From: Ramlibacter aurantiacus
GTDB taxonomy: Bacteria; Pseudomonadota; Gammaproteobacteria; Burkholderiales; Burkholderiaceae_C
NCBI RefSeq assembly: GCF_016722895.1
Contig: NZ_JAEQNA010000007.1
Coordinates: forward strand, 242,212 to 306,211
DNA: 64,000 nucleotides
Direction: 5' to 3'
The notes beneath the pieces are model-generated. The model was not told where the DNA came from. It saw only the letters and a program-made list of their open reading frames with translations, and did not search any database. The stretch's first letter is position 1. Every line of letters begins with the position of its first letter. Position numbers and translations under genes: made by a program. Below, in pieces: positions 42,619-52,127 of the stretch.

Positions 42619-45600
42619 GTGAGCGCACCTTTCCAGCGTTTCCTCGAGCCCAGCCCGTGGGCCGCGTCACCGTTACGGCAGGCGGTCAGCCACGCCGCCC
42701 GCCGACCCGAACGCGAGGTGGTGAGCGAGCTGCTGCCCACGGCCCGCCTGTCGCCCGCAATGTCTGCCACCACGGGGTCGCTCGCGCACCGGCTGGCCCA
42801 GGGGCTGCGGCACCGGCGCGTGGCCGGCCGCGCCGGGCTGGTGCAGGGACTGCTGCAGGAATACGCGCTCTCGTCGCAGGAGGGCGTGGCGCTGATGTGC
42901 CTGGCCGAGGCGCTGCTGCGCATTCCGGACGCGGCCACGCGGGACGCCCTGATCCGCGACAAGATCGCGCACGGCGCCTGGCAGGCGCACCTGGGACGCA
43001 GCCCCTCGCTGTTCGTCAACGCCGCCACCTGGGGCCTGGTCATCACCGGCGCGCTGGCCGCCACCCACTCCGAAGCCGGCCTCTCGGCCGCGCTGACCCG
43101 GCTGGTCAGCCGCGGCGGCGAGCCGCTGGTGCGCAAGGGCGTGGACCTGGCCATGCGCCTGCTGGGCGAGCAGTTCGTGACGGGCGAAACCATCGAGCAG
43201 GCGCTGGCCAATGCGCGGGGGCGCGAGGCACAGGGCTTTCGCTATTCCTTCGACATGCTGGGCGAAGCGGCGCTCACGGCCGATGACGCCCGGCGTTACC
43301 ACGCGGCCTACGCCGGCGCCATCCAGGCCATCGGCCAGGCGGCCGACCGGCGCGGCCCCATCCACGGCCCGGGGATCTCGATCAAGCTGTCCGCCCTGCA
43401 CCCGCGCTACAGCCGCTCGCAGGCGGACCGCGTGATGGGCGAGCTGTATCCGGCGCTGCGCGAGCTGTGCGAACAGGCCCGCGGCCACGACATCGGGCTG
43501 AACATCGACGCCGAGGAATCCGAGCGGCTGGAGCTGTCGCTGGACCTGCTGGAGCGGCTCGCGTTCGAGCCGTCGCTGCAGGGCTGGGATGGGCTCGGCT
43601 TCGTGATCCAGGCCTACCAGAAGCGCTCGCCCCAGGTCGTCTCCTTCCTGGTCGAGCTGGCCCGGCGCAGCGGCCGGCGGCTGATGGCGCGGCTGGTGAA
43701 GGGTGCCTACTGGGACTCCGAGATCAAGCGCGCGCAGATCGAGGGGCAGCGCGACTACCCCGTGTTCACGCGCAAACCGCACACCGACGCCGCCTACCTG
43801 GCTTGCGCGCGCCAACTGCTGGCCGCGCCGGAGGCGGTGTTCCCGCAGTTCGCCACCCACAACGCGCACACGCTGGCAGCCATCCACCACCTGGCCGATC
43901 CGGCGCGCTACACGCCGGCGCAGTACGAGTTCCAGTGCCTGCACGGCATGGGCGAGCCGCTGTACGAGCAGGTGGTCGGGCCACCCGCCGACGGCGGGCT
44001 CGGCCGGCCGTGCCGGATCTACGCCCCGGTGGGCAGCCACGAGACGCTGCTGGCCTACCTGGTGCGACGGCTGCTGGAGAACGGCGCCAACAGCTCCTTC
44101 GTGCATCGCATCGCCGATCCGGCCGTCCCCATCGCCGAACTGGTGCGCGACCCGGCGGAGCAGATCGAAGCGGCGGCCGCGCGCGAAGGCGCCGTCGGGC
44201 TGCCGCATCCGCGCATCCCGCTGCCGGCGCACATCCTGGGCGAGCGGCTCAATTCGCAAGGCCTGGACCTGGCCAGCGAGCCGGTGCTCCAGGACCTGGC
44301 GGTCCAACTGGCCCAGGACGCGACACGGCCTCGGTCGGCGCCGCCGCTGCGGGCAGCCGACGGCCACGCCGGCGAAGCCGCCCCGGTCCGCAACCCGGCG
44401 CGGCCGACCGACATCGTGGGTGCGGTCCATGAAGCCACCCTTGCCGAAGTCGACGCCGCGCTGGCCGCGGCCACCGACGCGGCGCCCGCGTGGGCGGCGC
44501 TGCCGCCAGCCGAAAGGGCCCGCCGCCTGGAAGCCTGCGCCGACCTGCTACAGGCGAGCCTGCCGCGCTGGGTTGCCCTGCTGGTGCGCGAAGCCGGCAA
44601 GACCACGGCCAACGCGGTGGCCGAAGTGCGCGAGGCGGTGGACTTCCTGCGCTACTACGCGGCGCAGGTGCGCGCCAGCTTCGGCAACGACAGCCACCGG
44701 CCGCTGGGCGTGGTGGCCTGCATCAGCCCCTGGAACTTTCCGCTGGCGATCTTCATGGGCCAGGTCTCGGCGGCGCTGGCCGCCGGCAACGCCGTGCTGG
44801 CCAAGCCGGCCGAACAGACGCCGCTCGTCGCCGCCGAGGCGGTGCGCGCGCTGTGGGCCGCCGGCGTGCCGCGCGGCGTGGTGCAGTTGCTGCCCGGGCG
44901 CGGCGAGAGCGTGGGCGCCCGGCTGGTGGCCGATGCCCGGGTGCAGGGCGTCCTCTTCACCGGCTCCACCGAGGTCGCGCGCCTGCTGCAGGCCGCCCTG
45001 GTCGGCCGCCTCGATGCCCACGGCCGGCCGGTGCCGCTGGTCGCCGAGACCGGCGGGCAGAACGCCATGATCGTGGACTCGTCGGCGCTGCCCGAGCAGG
45101 TGGTGGCGGACGTCCTGGGCTCGTCCTTCGACAGCGCCGGCCAGCGCTGCTCGGCCCTGCGGGTGCTGTGCGTGCAGCAGGAAGCCGCGCCCCGCCTGCG
45201 CGAGATGCTGCTGGGCGCGATGGCCCAACTTCGCCTGGGCAGCCCCGACCGGCTGGCGGTGGACGTGGGCCCGGTGATCGACGACGAAGCCCGGGCCGCC
45301 ATCGAGGCGCACGTCGAGCGCATGCGTGCCCGCGGCCGGGCGGTGCACACCGCCTGCATCGACGAACGCGGCGGCGCCGGCGGCTCCTTCGTGGTGCCCA
45401 CGCTCATCGAACTGGACAGCGTCTCCGAGCTGGCGCACGAGGTGTTCGGACCCGTGCTGCACCTGGTGCGCTACCGCCGCGAAGAGCTCGACGTCCTGAT
45501 GGGCCAGGTCAACGCGACCGGCTATGCGCTCACCCTGGGCCTGCACACCCGCATCGACGAAACCGTGGCACGCGTGGTCGATGCCAGCCACGCCGGCAAC

Positions 45601-46317
45601 GTCTACGTGAACCGGCACATGGTGGGCGCCGTCGTGGGCGTGCAGCCCTTCGGGGGCGAGGGCCTGTCCGGCACCGGCCCCAAGGCCGGCGGACCGCTCT
45701 ACCTGCTGCGCCTGACGTCGCAGCGGCCGGCCCATGCGATGCCCCGGCTGGCCGACGCCCCGGCACCGCCGCGCCCCGCGCTGAACGCGCTGGCCGCGTG
45801 GGGCGACTCCAAGGGCGATGCGGCCCTGGCGCGCGCCTGCCGGCGCTTCGCCGAGTGGTCACACAGCGGCGCGGTGATGCCCCTGCCCGGCCCCACCGGC
45901 GAGCGCAACGAATACCGGCTAGTGCCGCGCCGAGGGGTGCTGTGCCTGGCGTCTACCGACGGAGCCCGCCTGCTCGAACTGGCGGCGGTGCTGGCCGTGG
46001 GCAGCCGCGCCGTCTGGCCCGCCGGCGAACAGCCGCTGCTTCAGCGGCTGCCGCCGCAGGTGCGCTCGTCCATCACCCTCGCCGCCGACTGGCGCGCCCC
46101 CGGCGTCGCCCTCGACCTCGTGCTCTACGAAGGCGACACTCCCGGCCTCGTGCGCCTGCAGCAGGCGCTGGCCGAACGGCCGGGCCCCGTGGTGGGAATC
46201 GAACGGGTCATCGGCGCCGACATCGCCCTGGAACGGCTGGTCATCGAGCGCGCCATCAGCATCAACACCGCCGCCGCCGGCGGCAACGCCACCCTCATGG
46301 CGATGAACGAGACCTGA
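42619..46317 (+). CDS. putA: Bifunctional proline dehydrogenase / delta-1-pyrroline-5-carboxylate dehydrogenase
   Basis: Oxidises proline to glutamate in two steps with substrate channelling. 1232 residues. The PRODH barrel spans about 150-450 (GPGISIKLSALHPRYSRSQ, RLVKGAYWDSEIKRAQ, FATHNAHTLA). The ALDH domain spans about 590-1020, with VACISPWNFPLAIF, the catalytic ETGGQNAMIV glutamate and SAGQRCSALRVL cysteine, and NVYVNRHMVGAVVGVQPFGG. A C-terminal domain follows. The N-terminus lacks the ribbon-helix-helix DNA-binding domain of trifunctional PutA, so autorepression is not expected. The GTG start at 42619 has no clear ribosome binding site. Confidence 0.95.
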   Translation: MSAPFQRFLEPSPWAASPLRQAVSHAARRPEREVVSELLPTARLSPAMSATTGSLAHRLAQGLRHRRVAGRAGLVQGLLQEYALSSQEGVALMCLAEALLRIPDAATRDALIRDKIAHGAWQAHLGRSPSLFVNAATWGLVITGALAATHSEAGLSAALTRLVSRGGEPLVRKGVDLAMRLLGEQFVTGETIEQALANARGREAQGFRYSFDMLGEAALTADDARRYHAAYAGAIQAIGQAADRRGPIHGPGISIKLSALHPRYSRSQADRVMGELYPALRELCEQARGHDIGLNIDAEESERLELSLDLLERLAFEPSLQGWDGLGFVIQAYQKRSPQVVSFLVELARRSGRRLMARLVKGAYWDSEIKRAQIEGQRDYPVFTRKPHTDAAYLACARQLLAAPEAVFPQFATHNAHTLAAIHHLADPARYTPAQYEFQCLHGMGEPLYEQVVGPPADGGLGRPCRIYAPVGSHETLLAYLVRRLLENGANSSFVHRIADPAVPIAELVRDPAEQIEAAAAREGAVGLPHPRIPLPAHILGERLNSQGLDLASEPVLQDLAVQLAQDATRPRSAPPLRAADGHAGEAAPVRNPARPTDIVGAVHEATLAEVDAALAAATDAAPAWAALPPAERARRLEACADLLQASLPRWVALLVREAGKTTANAVAEVREAVDFLRYYAAQVRASFGNDSHRPLGVVACISPWNFPLAIFMGQVSAALAAGNAVLAKPAEQTPLVAAEAVRALWAAGVPRGVVQLLPGRGESVGARLVADARVQGVLFTGSTEVARLLQAALVGRLDAHGRPVPLVAETGGQNAMIVDSSALPEQVVADVLGSSFDSAGQRCSALRVLCVQQEAAPRLREMLLGAMAQLRLGSPDRLAVDVGPVIDDEARAAIEAHVERMRARGRAVHTACIDERGGAGGSFVVPTLIELDSVSELAHEVFGPVLHLVRYRREELDVLMGQVNATGYALTLGLHTRIDETVARVVDASHAGNVYVNRHMVGAVVGVQPFGGEGLSGTGPKAGGPLYLLRLTSQRPAHAMPRLADAPAPPRPALNALAAWGDSKGDAALARACRRFAEWSHSGAVMPLPGPTGERNEYRLVPRRGVLCLASTDGARLLELAAVLAVGSRAVWPAGEQPLLQRLPPQVRSSITLAADWRAPGVALDLVLYEGDTPGLVRLQQALAERPGPVVGIERVIGADIALERLVIERAISINTAAAGGNATLMAMNET

Positions 46318-46348
46318 CCAGGGTGCGCCGCCGAAGCGCGGTGCCCCC

Positions 46349-47350
46349 CTAGCCCCTGGACTGGGCATGCAGCTCCTTCCCCTCGGCCACCTGCATCTGC
46401 GCGGGCAGCACCACGCCGTTCTTCACCGCCAGCACCTCGGCCATGACGCTCACCGCGATTTCCGGTGGGGTCTTGCTGCCGATGTAGAGGCCGATCGGCC
46501 CGCGCAGCCGCGCCAGGCTGGCCGGCGTCTGGCCGAAGTGCTCGACCAGGCGCTGCCGGCGCGCCGCGTCGTTGCGGCGGCTGCCGATGGCGCCGATGTA
46601 GAAGGCGTCGGTCTCCAGCGCATCGATCAGCGCCAGGTCGTCCAGCTTGGGGTCGTGGGTCAGCGCGATCACGCAGCTGCGGGCGTCGGCACCGAATCCC
46701 GCCACCACGTCATCGGGCATGCCGGTCACCAGTCGCGCGCCGGGCACCTGCCAGCTGCCCCGGTACTCCTCGCGCGGGTCGCACACGGTGACGGCGAAAC
46801 CGCTGAACAGCGCCATGGTGGCGAGGTACTCCGAGATCTGGCCGGCGCCGATCAGCAGCATGCGCCACTCGGGCCCGAAATGATTGACCAGCTCCTTGTC
46901 GTCCAGGCGCAGGTCCGACGGCACCTCCGCCGGCTCCAGGTCCACCCGGCCGTCGGCCAGCCGGGTGTGGCGGCGCACCAGCCGGCCCGATTCGAGCACC
47001 CTGACCAGCTCGGCCAGCGAGCCCGCGTCGGGCTGGAACTCCAGCAGCAGCTCCAGGGTGCCGCCGCAGGGCAGGCCAAAGCGATGCGCCTCATCGGCAC
47101 TCACGCCGTAGCGAACCAGCCGGGGCGGCTCGTGCGCAATGGCGCCGCGGTAGCGCTCGATCAGGTCGTCCTCGATGCAGCCACCGGAGACCGACCCCAT
47201 CACCGCGCCGTCGGCGCGCAGCGCCATGATCGATCCGACCGGCCGGGGCGACGAGCCCCAGGTGCGAACCACCGTGGCCAGCAGGGCCGACTGGCCGGCG
47301 GCGCGCCAGTCACGCAAGGTGCGAAGCACCATCACATCCAGGTTTTCCAT
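46349..47350 (-). CDS. XdhC/CoxI family protein
   Basis: 333 residues. The N-terminal XdhC/CoxI domain has TWGSSPRPVGSIMALRADG and GSVSGGCIEDDLI, and the C-terminal Rossmann-like domain has LIGAGQISEYLATMALFSGF, ALTHDPKLDDLALIDAL and YIGAIGSRRNDAARR. The family inserts or sulfurates Mo cofactor for xanthine-oxidase-type hydroxylases. No hydroxylase subunit is in the window. It diverges from a MobA-like nucleotidyltransferase gene across a 51-bp gap, so the two are likely co-regulated. Confidence 0.9.
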   Translation of the reverse strand: MENLDVMVLRTLRDWRAAGQSALLATVVRTWGSSPRPVGSIMALRADGAVMGSVSGGCIEDDLIERYRGAIAHEPPRLVRYGVSADEAHRFGLPCGGTLELLLEFQPDAGSLAELVRVLESGRLVRRHTRLADGRVDLEPAEVPSDLRLDDKELVNHFGPEWRMLLIGAGQISEYLATMALFSGFAVTVCDPREEYRGSWQVPGARLVTGMPDDVVAGFGADARSCVIALTHDPKLDDLALIDALETDAFYIGAIGSRRNDAARRQRLVEHFGQTPASLARLRGPIGLYIGSKTPPEIAVSVMAEVLAVKNGVVLPAQMQVAEGKELHAQSRG

Positions 47351-47401
47351 GCTCTCTCAACTACGGCAGGGCAAGAACCACGCAGTGTAGATTGCGCCGC
47401 C

Positions 47402-47944
47402 ATGACCCCATCCGAACCGACCATCCTGGTGCTCGCCTCCGGCCGCGGCGAGCGCTTTCGCGCCAGCGGCGGCCACGGCTCCAAGCTGCAGGCGCTGCTG
47501 GCGGGACGCCCGGTGCTGGAGCACACCCTGGCGGCGGTGCGCGCGAGCGGCCTGCCCTGGCACCTGGAGCAGGCCGCGCACGCCGGCATGGGCGACTCGA
47601 TCGCGGCGGCCGTGCGCGCCACGCCCGAAGCCGCCGGCTGGCTGGTGCTGCCCGGCGACCTGCCGCTGGTGCGGCCCGAGACGCTGCGCGCCGTGGCCGC
47701 CGCCTTGGCTCACCACGAGGCGGTGGTGCCGGTCTGCCAGGGCGAGCGCGGGCACCCGGTGGGCTTTTCCGCCGCGCTCGGCGCTGAGCTGATCAGCCTT
47801 TCAGGGGCCGCAGGCGCTGCGCGCGTGCTGCGTGGCAGGCGGGTGCTGGAATTGCCGGTGGAAGACCTCGGCTGTCTCACCGATATCGACACCGTCGACG
47901 ACCTGGCGCGTGCCGAGCGCCGCTTCGCCGATGGCAGGCCCTAA
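47402..47944 (+). CDS. MobA-like NTP transferase (MocA type)
   Basis: 180 residues. The nucleotide-binding N-terminus is ILVLASGRGERFRASGG with the downstream GSKLQALLAGRPVLEHTL; LPGDLPLVRPETL carries the metal-binding Asp, and a GHPVGFS segment is typical. This resembles MocA, which makes molybdopterin cytosine dinucleotide for xanthine-oxidase-family enzymes, fitting the divergent xdhC neighbour. Some members have other NTP substrates, so the call is by motif and context. Convergent overlap of 4 nt with the alpha/beta hydrolase gene. Confidence 0.8.
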   Translation: MTPSEPTILVLASGRGERFRASGGHGSKLQALLAGRPVLEHTLAAVRASGLPWHLEQAAHAGMGDSIAAAVRATPEAAGWLVLPGDLPLVRPETLRAVAAALAHHEAVVPVCQGERGHPVGFSAALGAELISLSGAAGAARVLRGRRVLELPVEDLGCLTDIDTVDDLARAERRFADGRP

Positions 47945-48888
47945 ACCGGCAGCCGCTGCGACAGGAAGGCCGCGATATCGCGGGCGCACTCGGCCGCGCC
48001 GTCCACGCTGCGGCTGTAGCCGAAGAACAGGTGCGACATGCCCGGATAGACCTTCAGCGCATGCAAGCGGCCGGCGTCCTCCAGCCGCCGGGCCAGGCGC
48101 ACCGAGGCATCGAGGAACACGTCGCATGCGGCGGCGGCCAGGAAGGTGGGCGGCAGCAAGGCCGGGTCGGCCTCCAGCAGGGCCACGCGCGGATCGTTGC
48201 GCTGCGCCGGCGGCGGCACGTAGGCCTCGAAGGTGCCCGGCACGCCGGCGCGGTCGGGGTACACGTTACCGTCGCCCCAGCGCCGCATCGACTCGGTGCC
48301 GGTGTCGCCGCTGAAGGCGCCGACGATGCCCACCGCGGCCTGCAGCCAGGCCACCCGTCCCAGGCCCACGGCCGCCCCGAAGGACACGTTGGCACCGGCC
48401 GAGGCGCCGCCACAGGCGATACGCCCGCCGTCGATGCCCCAGTCCGCGCCGTGCTCGTGCAGCCAGCGCAGCAGCGCCGTGGTCTCCTCGACCGGCGCCG
48501 GGAAGGTGTGCTCGGGCACGTGCACGTAGTCGGCGCTGACGACGGTGCCACCCCAGGCCGCGGCGATTTCGCGCATCTGGCGGTCGTTGGAGCGGTGCGA
48601 GCCGATGCGAAAGCCTCCGCCGTGCAGGTACACGAAGACCGGCTGCGGACGGCTGCTCTCGCGGGCGCGGTAGACCATGACGGGAATGTCGCGCAGCGGC
48701 CCGGGCACCCGGTCCTCGCGCGCCACGTCCAGTTCGGGGCCGCCCTCGTTCCAGTAGGCACGGCCCCGCTCGGCATGGCGGCGCACGCCGGCGACGCCGG
48801 GCTCGGGCGTCCCGAGCGAGGCGCTGATCTCGGCCGAACGGCGCAGGGCTTCGACCATCTGGGGATGCAGTTCGGGTGGAAAGCTCAC
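47941..48888 (-). CDS. Alpha/beta hydrolase (HSL family IV esterase-like)
   Basis: 315 residues. The oxyanion-hole motif VYLHGGGFRIG, the nucleophile elbow GGASAGAN (Ser), an Asp in VFLDASVRLAR and a His in GMSHLFFGYS complete a hormone-sensitive-lipase-type triad. Likely an esterase for short-chain or aromatic esters; substrate unknown. It starts with a GTG at 48888 overlapping the stop of the LLM oxidoreductase gene (GTGA), suggesting they serve one catabolic reaction sequence. Confidence 0.88.
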   Translation of the reverse strand: MSFPPELHPQMVEALRRSAEISASLGTPEPGVAGVRRHAERGRAYWNEGGPELDVAREDRVPGPLRDIPVMVYRARESSRPQPVFVYLHGGGFRIGSHRSNDRQMREIAAAWGGTVVSADYVHVPEHTFPAPVEETTALLRWLHEHGADWGIDGGRIACGGASAGANVSFGAAVGLGRVAWLQAAVGIVGAFSGDTGTESMRRWGDGNVYPDRAGVPGTFEAYVPPPAQRNDPRVALLEADPALLPPTFLAAAACDVFLDASVRLARRLEDAGRLHALKVYPGMSHLFFGYSRSVDGAAECARDIAAFLSQRLPV

Positions 48889-49919
48889 GGGCGCGGCTCC
48901 TGCGGGGCGGTGGCGAAGTGCGGCATCACCTCCTCGGTGAAAGCCTGCAGCGACGCCGCGCTCTGCGCGTGCGTGAGGTTGCCGTAGGCGAAGCGGGTGA
49001 CGAAGTAGTTGGCGCCGGTGGCCGTCACCGACTGCTCGATGCGCTCGCGCACGGTGGCGGGCGAACCGAAGATCAAGGTGCCGGAGGCCATCTGCTGCTC
49101 CGGGTCGAAGGGGGCCTGCGGTCGCGGGTCGAAACGGGACCAGAGGTAGCCGAATTTCTCGTACCAGACCCGGTAGCCCTCCATGCCCACGCGCCGCGCC
49201 TCGGCATCGGTTTCAGCCACGTAGATGAAGCGCGTGATGCCGATCTTCGGCAGGGGTTCGCCCGGGTGCTCCGCCTGCCGCCGGTCCCATCCCTGCCGGT
49301 AGCGCCCGGCCAGCAGGCGGGCGCGCTCGTCGGGCACCAGGAAACAGGTGTGCCAGCCCTGGCTGCCGGCCAGCTCGGCGCTGTCGGGAACGCCGGTCGG
49401 GTACCACATGGCCGGCATGCCGGCCTGGTACGGCTTGAGCTGCATCGGGACGTTGAAGAACTTGAAATAGTCGCCCCGGAAGTTCACCACCGGCTGCGTG
49501 AGCGCCATCTTCACCACCTCCAGTGCTTCGCGGTGGATGGCCGCCGATTCAAGGTGGTTGACGTTGAAATAGGCCAGCTCGTAGGGCGAGATGCCGCGCC
49601 CCAGGCCGATGTCGAGTCGCCCCTTGCTGATCTGGTCGAGCATGCAGATCTCGCCGGCCAGGCGAAGCGGGTGGTACAGCGGCAGGATCAGCACCAGCGG
49701 CGCGAGGCGGATCCGCTGCGTGATCGAGGCCGCGGCGGACAGGAACACCATCGGCGAAGGCGCCAGGCCCAGCGGCGTGAAGTGGTGCTCGGTGAGGTGG
49801 AAGGTGGAAAAGCCGGCGCGGTCATAGAGCTTCATCAGCTCCAGGCGGCTTTCGTAGGTTTCGTGCACGGGCCGGTCCTGCCGGTCCAGGTGGTCGATGA
49901 CGCCGAGATCGAGTTGCAT
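48885..49919 (-). CDS. LLM class flavin-dependent oxidoreductase
   Basis: 344 residues of the bacterial luciferase-like monooxygenase fold. Recognisable segments are LMKLYDRAGFSTFHLTEHHFTPLG, IRLAPLVLILPLYHPLRLAGEICMLDQISKGRLDIGLGRGIS and the C-terminal LIFGSPATVRERIEQ. Uses reduced FMN or F420; here FMNH2 is more likely in a proteobacterium. Substrate unknown. Co-transcribed with the alpha/beta hydrolase through a GTGA overlap. Confidence 0.9.
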   Translation of the reverse strand: MQLDLGVIDHLDRQDRPVHETYESRLELMKLYDRAGFSTFHLTEHHFTPLGLAPSPMVFLSAAASITQRIRLAPLVLILPLYHPLRLAGEICMLDQISKGRLDIGLGRGISPYELAYFNVNHLESAAIHREALEVVKMALTQPVVNFRGDYFKFFNVPMQLKPYQAGMPAMWYPTGVPDSAELAGSQGWHTCFLVPDERARLLAGRYRQGWDRRQAEHPGEPLPKIGITRFIYVAETDAEARRVGMEGYRVWYEKFGYLWSRFDPRPQAPFDPEQQMASGTLIFGSPATVRERIEQSVTATGANYFVTRFAYGNLTHAQSAASLQAFTEEVMPHFATAPQEPRP

Positions 49920-50034
49920 GGGTGTGGGGGTAGGAATAAATGCCGGTCTGGCCGCCTCTGCGGGTGGTCACCCGGCGCGCCGCTGGCCTTCGCTGCCGAG
50001 CTTCGCATAATGGCGCAGGCAGCGGAGGTCGAGG

Positions 50035-51051
50035 GTGAACGTCGAGGACTACTACAGCGAATTGGGCCTGCAGGCGGACTGCACGGATGCCGAGGTCAAG
50101 GCCGCGTGGCGCCGCCTGGCCGCCCGCTGGCACCCGGACCGCAACGACAGCCCGCAGGCGCTGAAGAAGATCCAGCGCATCAACCGCGCGGTGGAAGAGA
50201 TCCGCAAGGCGCGCCAGTCCGATCCGGCCAGGCCCATGGAAGATCCCGCGCCCGCCGAACGTGTGCTGGACCAGGCCATCGAGCTGAGCCTGGAAGAGGC
50301 CCTCGCCGGCTGCTCGCGCGACGTGCAGGGTGTGGTGGTCGATGACTGCCACGCCTGCAGCGGCAGCGGCTTGCAGCCCGCCTGCGCCTGCAGCAGTTGC
50401 GGTGGCAGCGGCCAGCTGCGCCAGTCCATCTGGTTCGGTTGGGTCGCACCGACGGTGACGTGCGAGGCCTGCGACGGCCGAGGACACTGCCAGCCGGCGT
50501 GCGATGCCTGCGAGGGCAGCGGCCGCGGACCGGCCCGCAGCTGGCGGGCGCGGGTTCGCATTCCGGCCGGCAGCCGGGGCGGCGACGTGTTGCAGGTGCC
50601 GGTGCGGTCGCGCCGGGCCGGTGACGGCAAGCTCGCCTTGCGGGTCCGCATCGATCTCGCGCCGCATCCGTTCTTTACGCTCGAGGCCGACGGCGTGGTC
50701 CGCGTCGAGGTGCCGGTGGACGGCTTCGCCTGGACGGCCGAGCGATGGATCGACGTGCCGACGCCGTCGGGCCTGCAGCAGATGAAATTGCGCAGGGGCC
50801 ACCTGGCCTACCGCATCAAGGGCCAGGGCTTCGCCAGCGAGCCGGCGGGTCCACGCGCCGACTGCCTGGTGACGGTCGTGCCCCTGTTCCCGGAAACCCT
50901 GGGGCGCGACCAGGAGGCGAGCATCGACGCGCTGGTGAAGTCCAACACCGGGCGGCCCGGCACGCCAGCCGGCCAACGTGCCGGCGCCTGGCGCCGCACC
51001 CTGGACGCATGGTCGCGCAAACGGGGTGCTGCGGACGGTCAGACGATGTGA
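50035..51051 (+). CDS. DnaJ-like protein with zinc-finger domain
   Basis: 338 residues. J domain (about 1-65) with HPD at 33-35. Then without a clear glycine/phenylalanine-rich linker comes a DnaJ-type zinc domain with four CxxCxGxG-like repeats (CHACSGSG, CSSCGGSG, CEACDGRG, CDACEGSG), followed by a C-terminal substrate-binding region (VRIPAGSRGGDVLQVPV, LAYRIKGQGF). It starts with a GTG. It is shorter than canonical DnaJ (about 375) and not next to dnaK, so it is an accessory co-chaperone rather than the main DnaJ. Confidence 0.8.
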   Translation: MNVEDYYSELGLQADCTDAEVKAAWRRLAARWHPDRNDSPQALKKIQRINRAVEEIRKARQSDPARPMEDPAPAERVLDQAIELSLEEALAGCSRDVQGVVVDDCHACSGSGLQPACACSSCGGSGQLRQSIWFGWVAPTVTCEACDGRGHCQPACDACEGSGRGPARSWRARVRIPAGSRGGDVLQVPVRSRRAGDGKLALRVRIDLAPHPFFTLEADGVVRVEVPVDGFAWTAERWIDVPTPSGLQQMKLRRGHLAYRIKGQGFASEPAGPRADCLVTVVPLFPETLGRDQEASIDALVKSNTGRPGTPAGQRAGAWRRTLDAWSRKRGAADGQTM

Positions 51052-51305
51052 TCGCTGTCGCGCTTGATTCCGCCCCCCACCGGGGTCCAGCGCATCACCT
51101 GCGAAATCTCGCGATGGCCGTGTGCGCCGCGCGCGACCAGGGTGGCGCCGATGAACACGCCCAGCGTGCGCACGGCCAGGGACGGGTGCTTGCGTGTCGC
51201 CAGCCACGCGGCCAGCCCCAGGGCCACGTCGACCCAGTGCTCGCCGGGGAACAAAGGGCGCGGATCCTCGATCCGCTCGAGGACTTCGGGTTGTTCGGCT
51301 TTCAT
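51039..51305 (-). CDS. Small hypothetical protein
   Basis: 88 residues starting MKAEQPEVLERIEDPRPLFPGEHWVDVALG. A moderately hydrophobic segment (about 28-60, with ALGLAAWLATRKHPSLAVRTLGVFIGATLVARGA) may form one or two membrane-associated helices. Convergent with the DnaJ-like gene, overlapping its end by 13 nt. No family recognised. Confidence 0.5.
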   Translation of the reverse strand: MKAEQPEVLERIEDPRPLFPGEHWVDVALGLAAWLATRKHPSLAVRTLGVFIGATLVARGAHGHREISQVMRWTPVGGGIKRDSDHIV

Positions 51306-51387
51306 GCCACCACCCTAAACGCGGCGGCCGCGGCTGCGCCGAGCGCCCCCCCGACAGCCGGTGTCGGACGATGCCGACGGGCACGGA

Positions 51388-51813
51388 TCAGGAGTCGGCG
51401 GCGCCTTCGCTGTCACGCTCGAGCGAGCGCAGCAGCATCCGTGCCGATGACTCGTTGGTGGCGCAGGGGATGTCGTGCACATCGCAGGCGCGCACCAGCG
51501 CGTTGATGTCGGGTTCATGCGGCTGCGGCGTCATGGGATCGCGCAGGAACACCACCAAGTCGACTTCGCCGGCCGAGAGCCGCGCGCCGATCTGCAGGTC
51601 ACCGCCCATCGGGCCGCTGAGCATGCACTCGACCGCCAGCCCCACCTCGTGGGCGACCAGGCTGCCTGTCGTGCCGGTGGCCAGCAGCCGGCACCGGCGA
51701 AGCAGCGGCTCGAACTCGCGGGCCAGCGCGACGATCGCGCCCTTCTTGCGGTCGTGTGCGATCAGGGCGACGGTGGGCTCGCGCGCCGAGGCGGCGCGCG
51801 CACCGGGTATCAC
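51388..51813 (-). CDS. mgsA: Methylglyoxal synthase
   Basis: Converts dihydroxyacetone phosphate to methylglyoxal and phosphate. 141 residues from a GTG at 51813 overlapping the stop of the gene upstream (GTGA). Family motifs are [19 protein letters not shown] (phosphate binding), [14 protein letters not shown] with catalytic Asp, and [32 protein letters not shown], which is typical of MgsA. Slightly shorter than the E. coli enzyme (152). Confidence 0.9.
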   Translation of the reverse strand: MIPGARAASAREPTVALIAHDRKKGAIVALAREFEPLLRRCRLLATGTTGSLVAHEVGLAVECMLSGPMGGDLQIGARLSAGEVDLVVFLRDPMTPQPHEPDINALVRACDVHDIPCATNESSARMLLRSLERDSEGAADS

Positions 51814-52046
51814 CGCTTCTTCTGCGACGTGGAGCCCGCTTGCGGAGCCATGATGCCGAGCATCAGGTCCATGTTGAGCTGGGTCATGCGCTGCACCAGC
51901 GACCACTGCTGCGTCATCAGCTGGGTGAACTCGGTGCTGGTGGGATTGGCTTTGCCCGACATGGCCAGCTGGGCCGTCGATTGCGCGATCTCTTGCTGCT
52001 CGGCAAGGATCTGCCTCACCGCTTCGTTGTACTCGTCCAGGGTCAT
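51810..52046 (-). CDS. Small helical hypothetical protein
   Basis: 78 residues from [22 protein letters not shown]; predominantly helical with Gln/Met-rich stretches ([26 protein letters not shown]), reminiscent of small phasin-like or coiled-coil proteins but with no firm match. Coupled by a GTGA overlap to mgsA. Confidence 0.5.
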   Translation of the reverse strand: MTLDEYNEAVRQILAEQQEIAQSTAQLAMSGKANPTSTEFTQLMTQQWSLVQRMTQLNMDLMLGIMAPQAGSTSQKKR

Positions 52047-52127
52047 GGGTCGGCTCCGTTGCGGGGCGGCTTGCCCCGGGTGCATCTTAGGCGCGGGCAG
52101 GCAGGCGGTGGGGCGATCGCACGGGGC

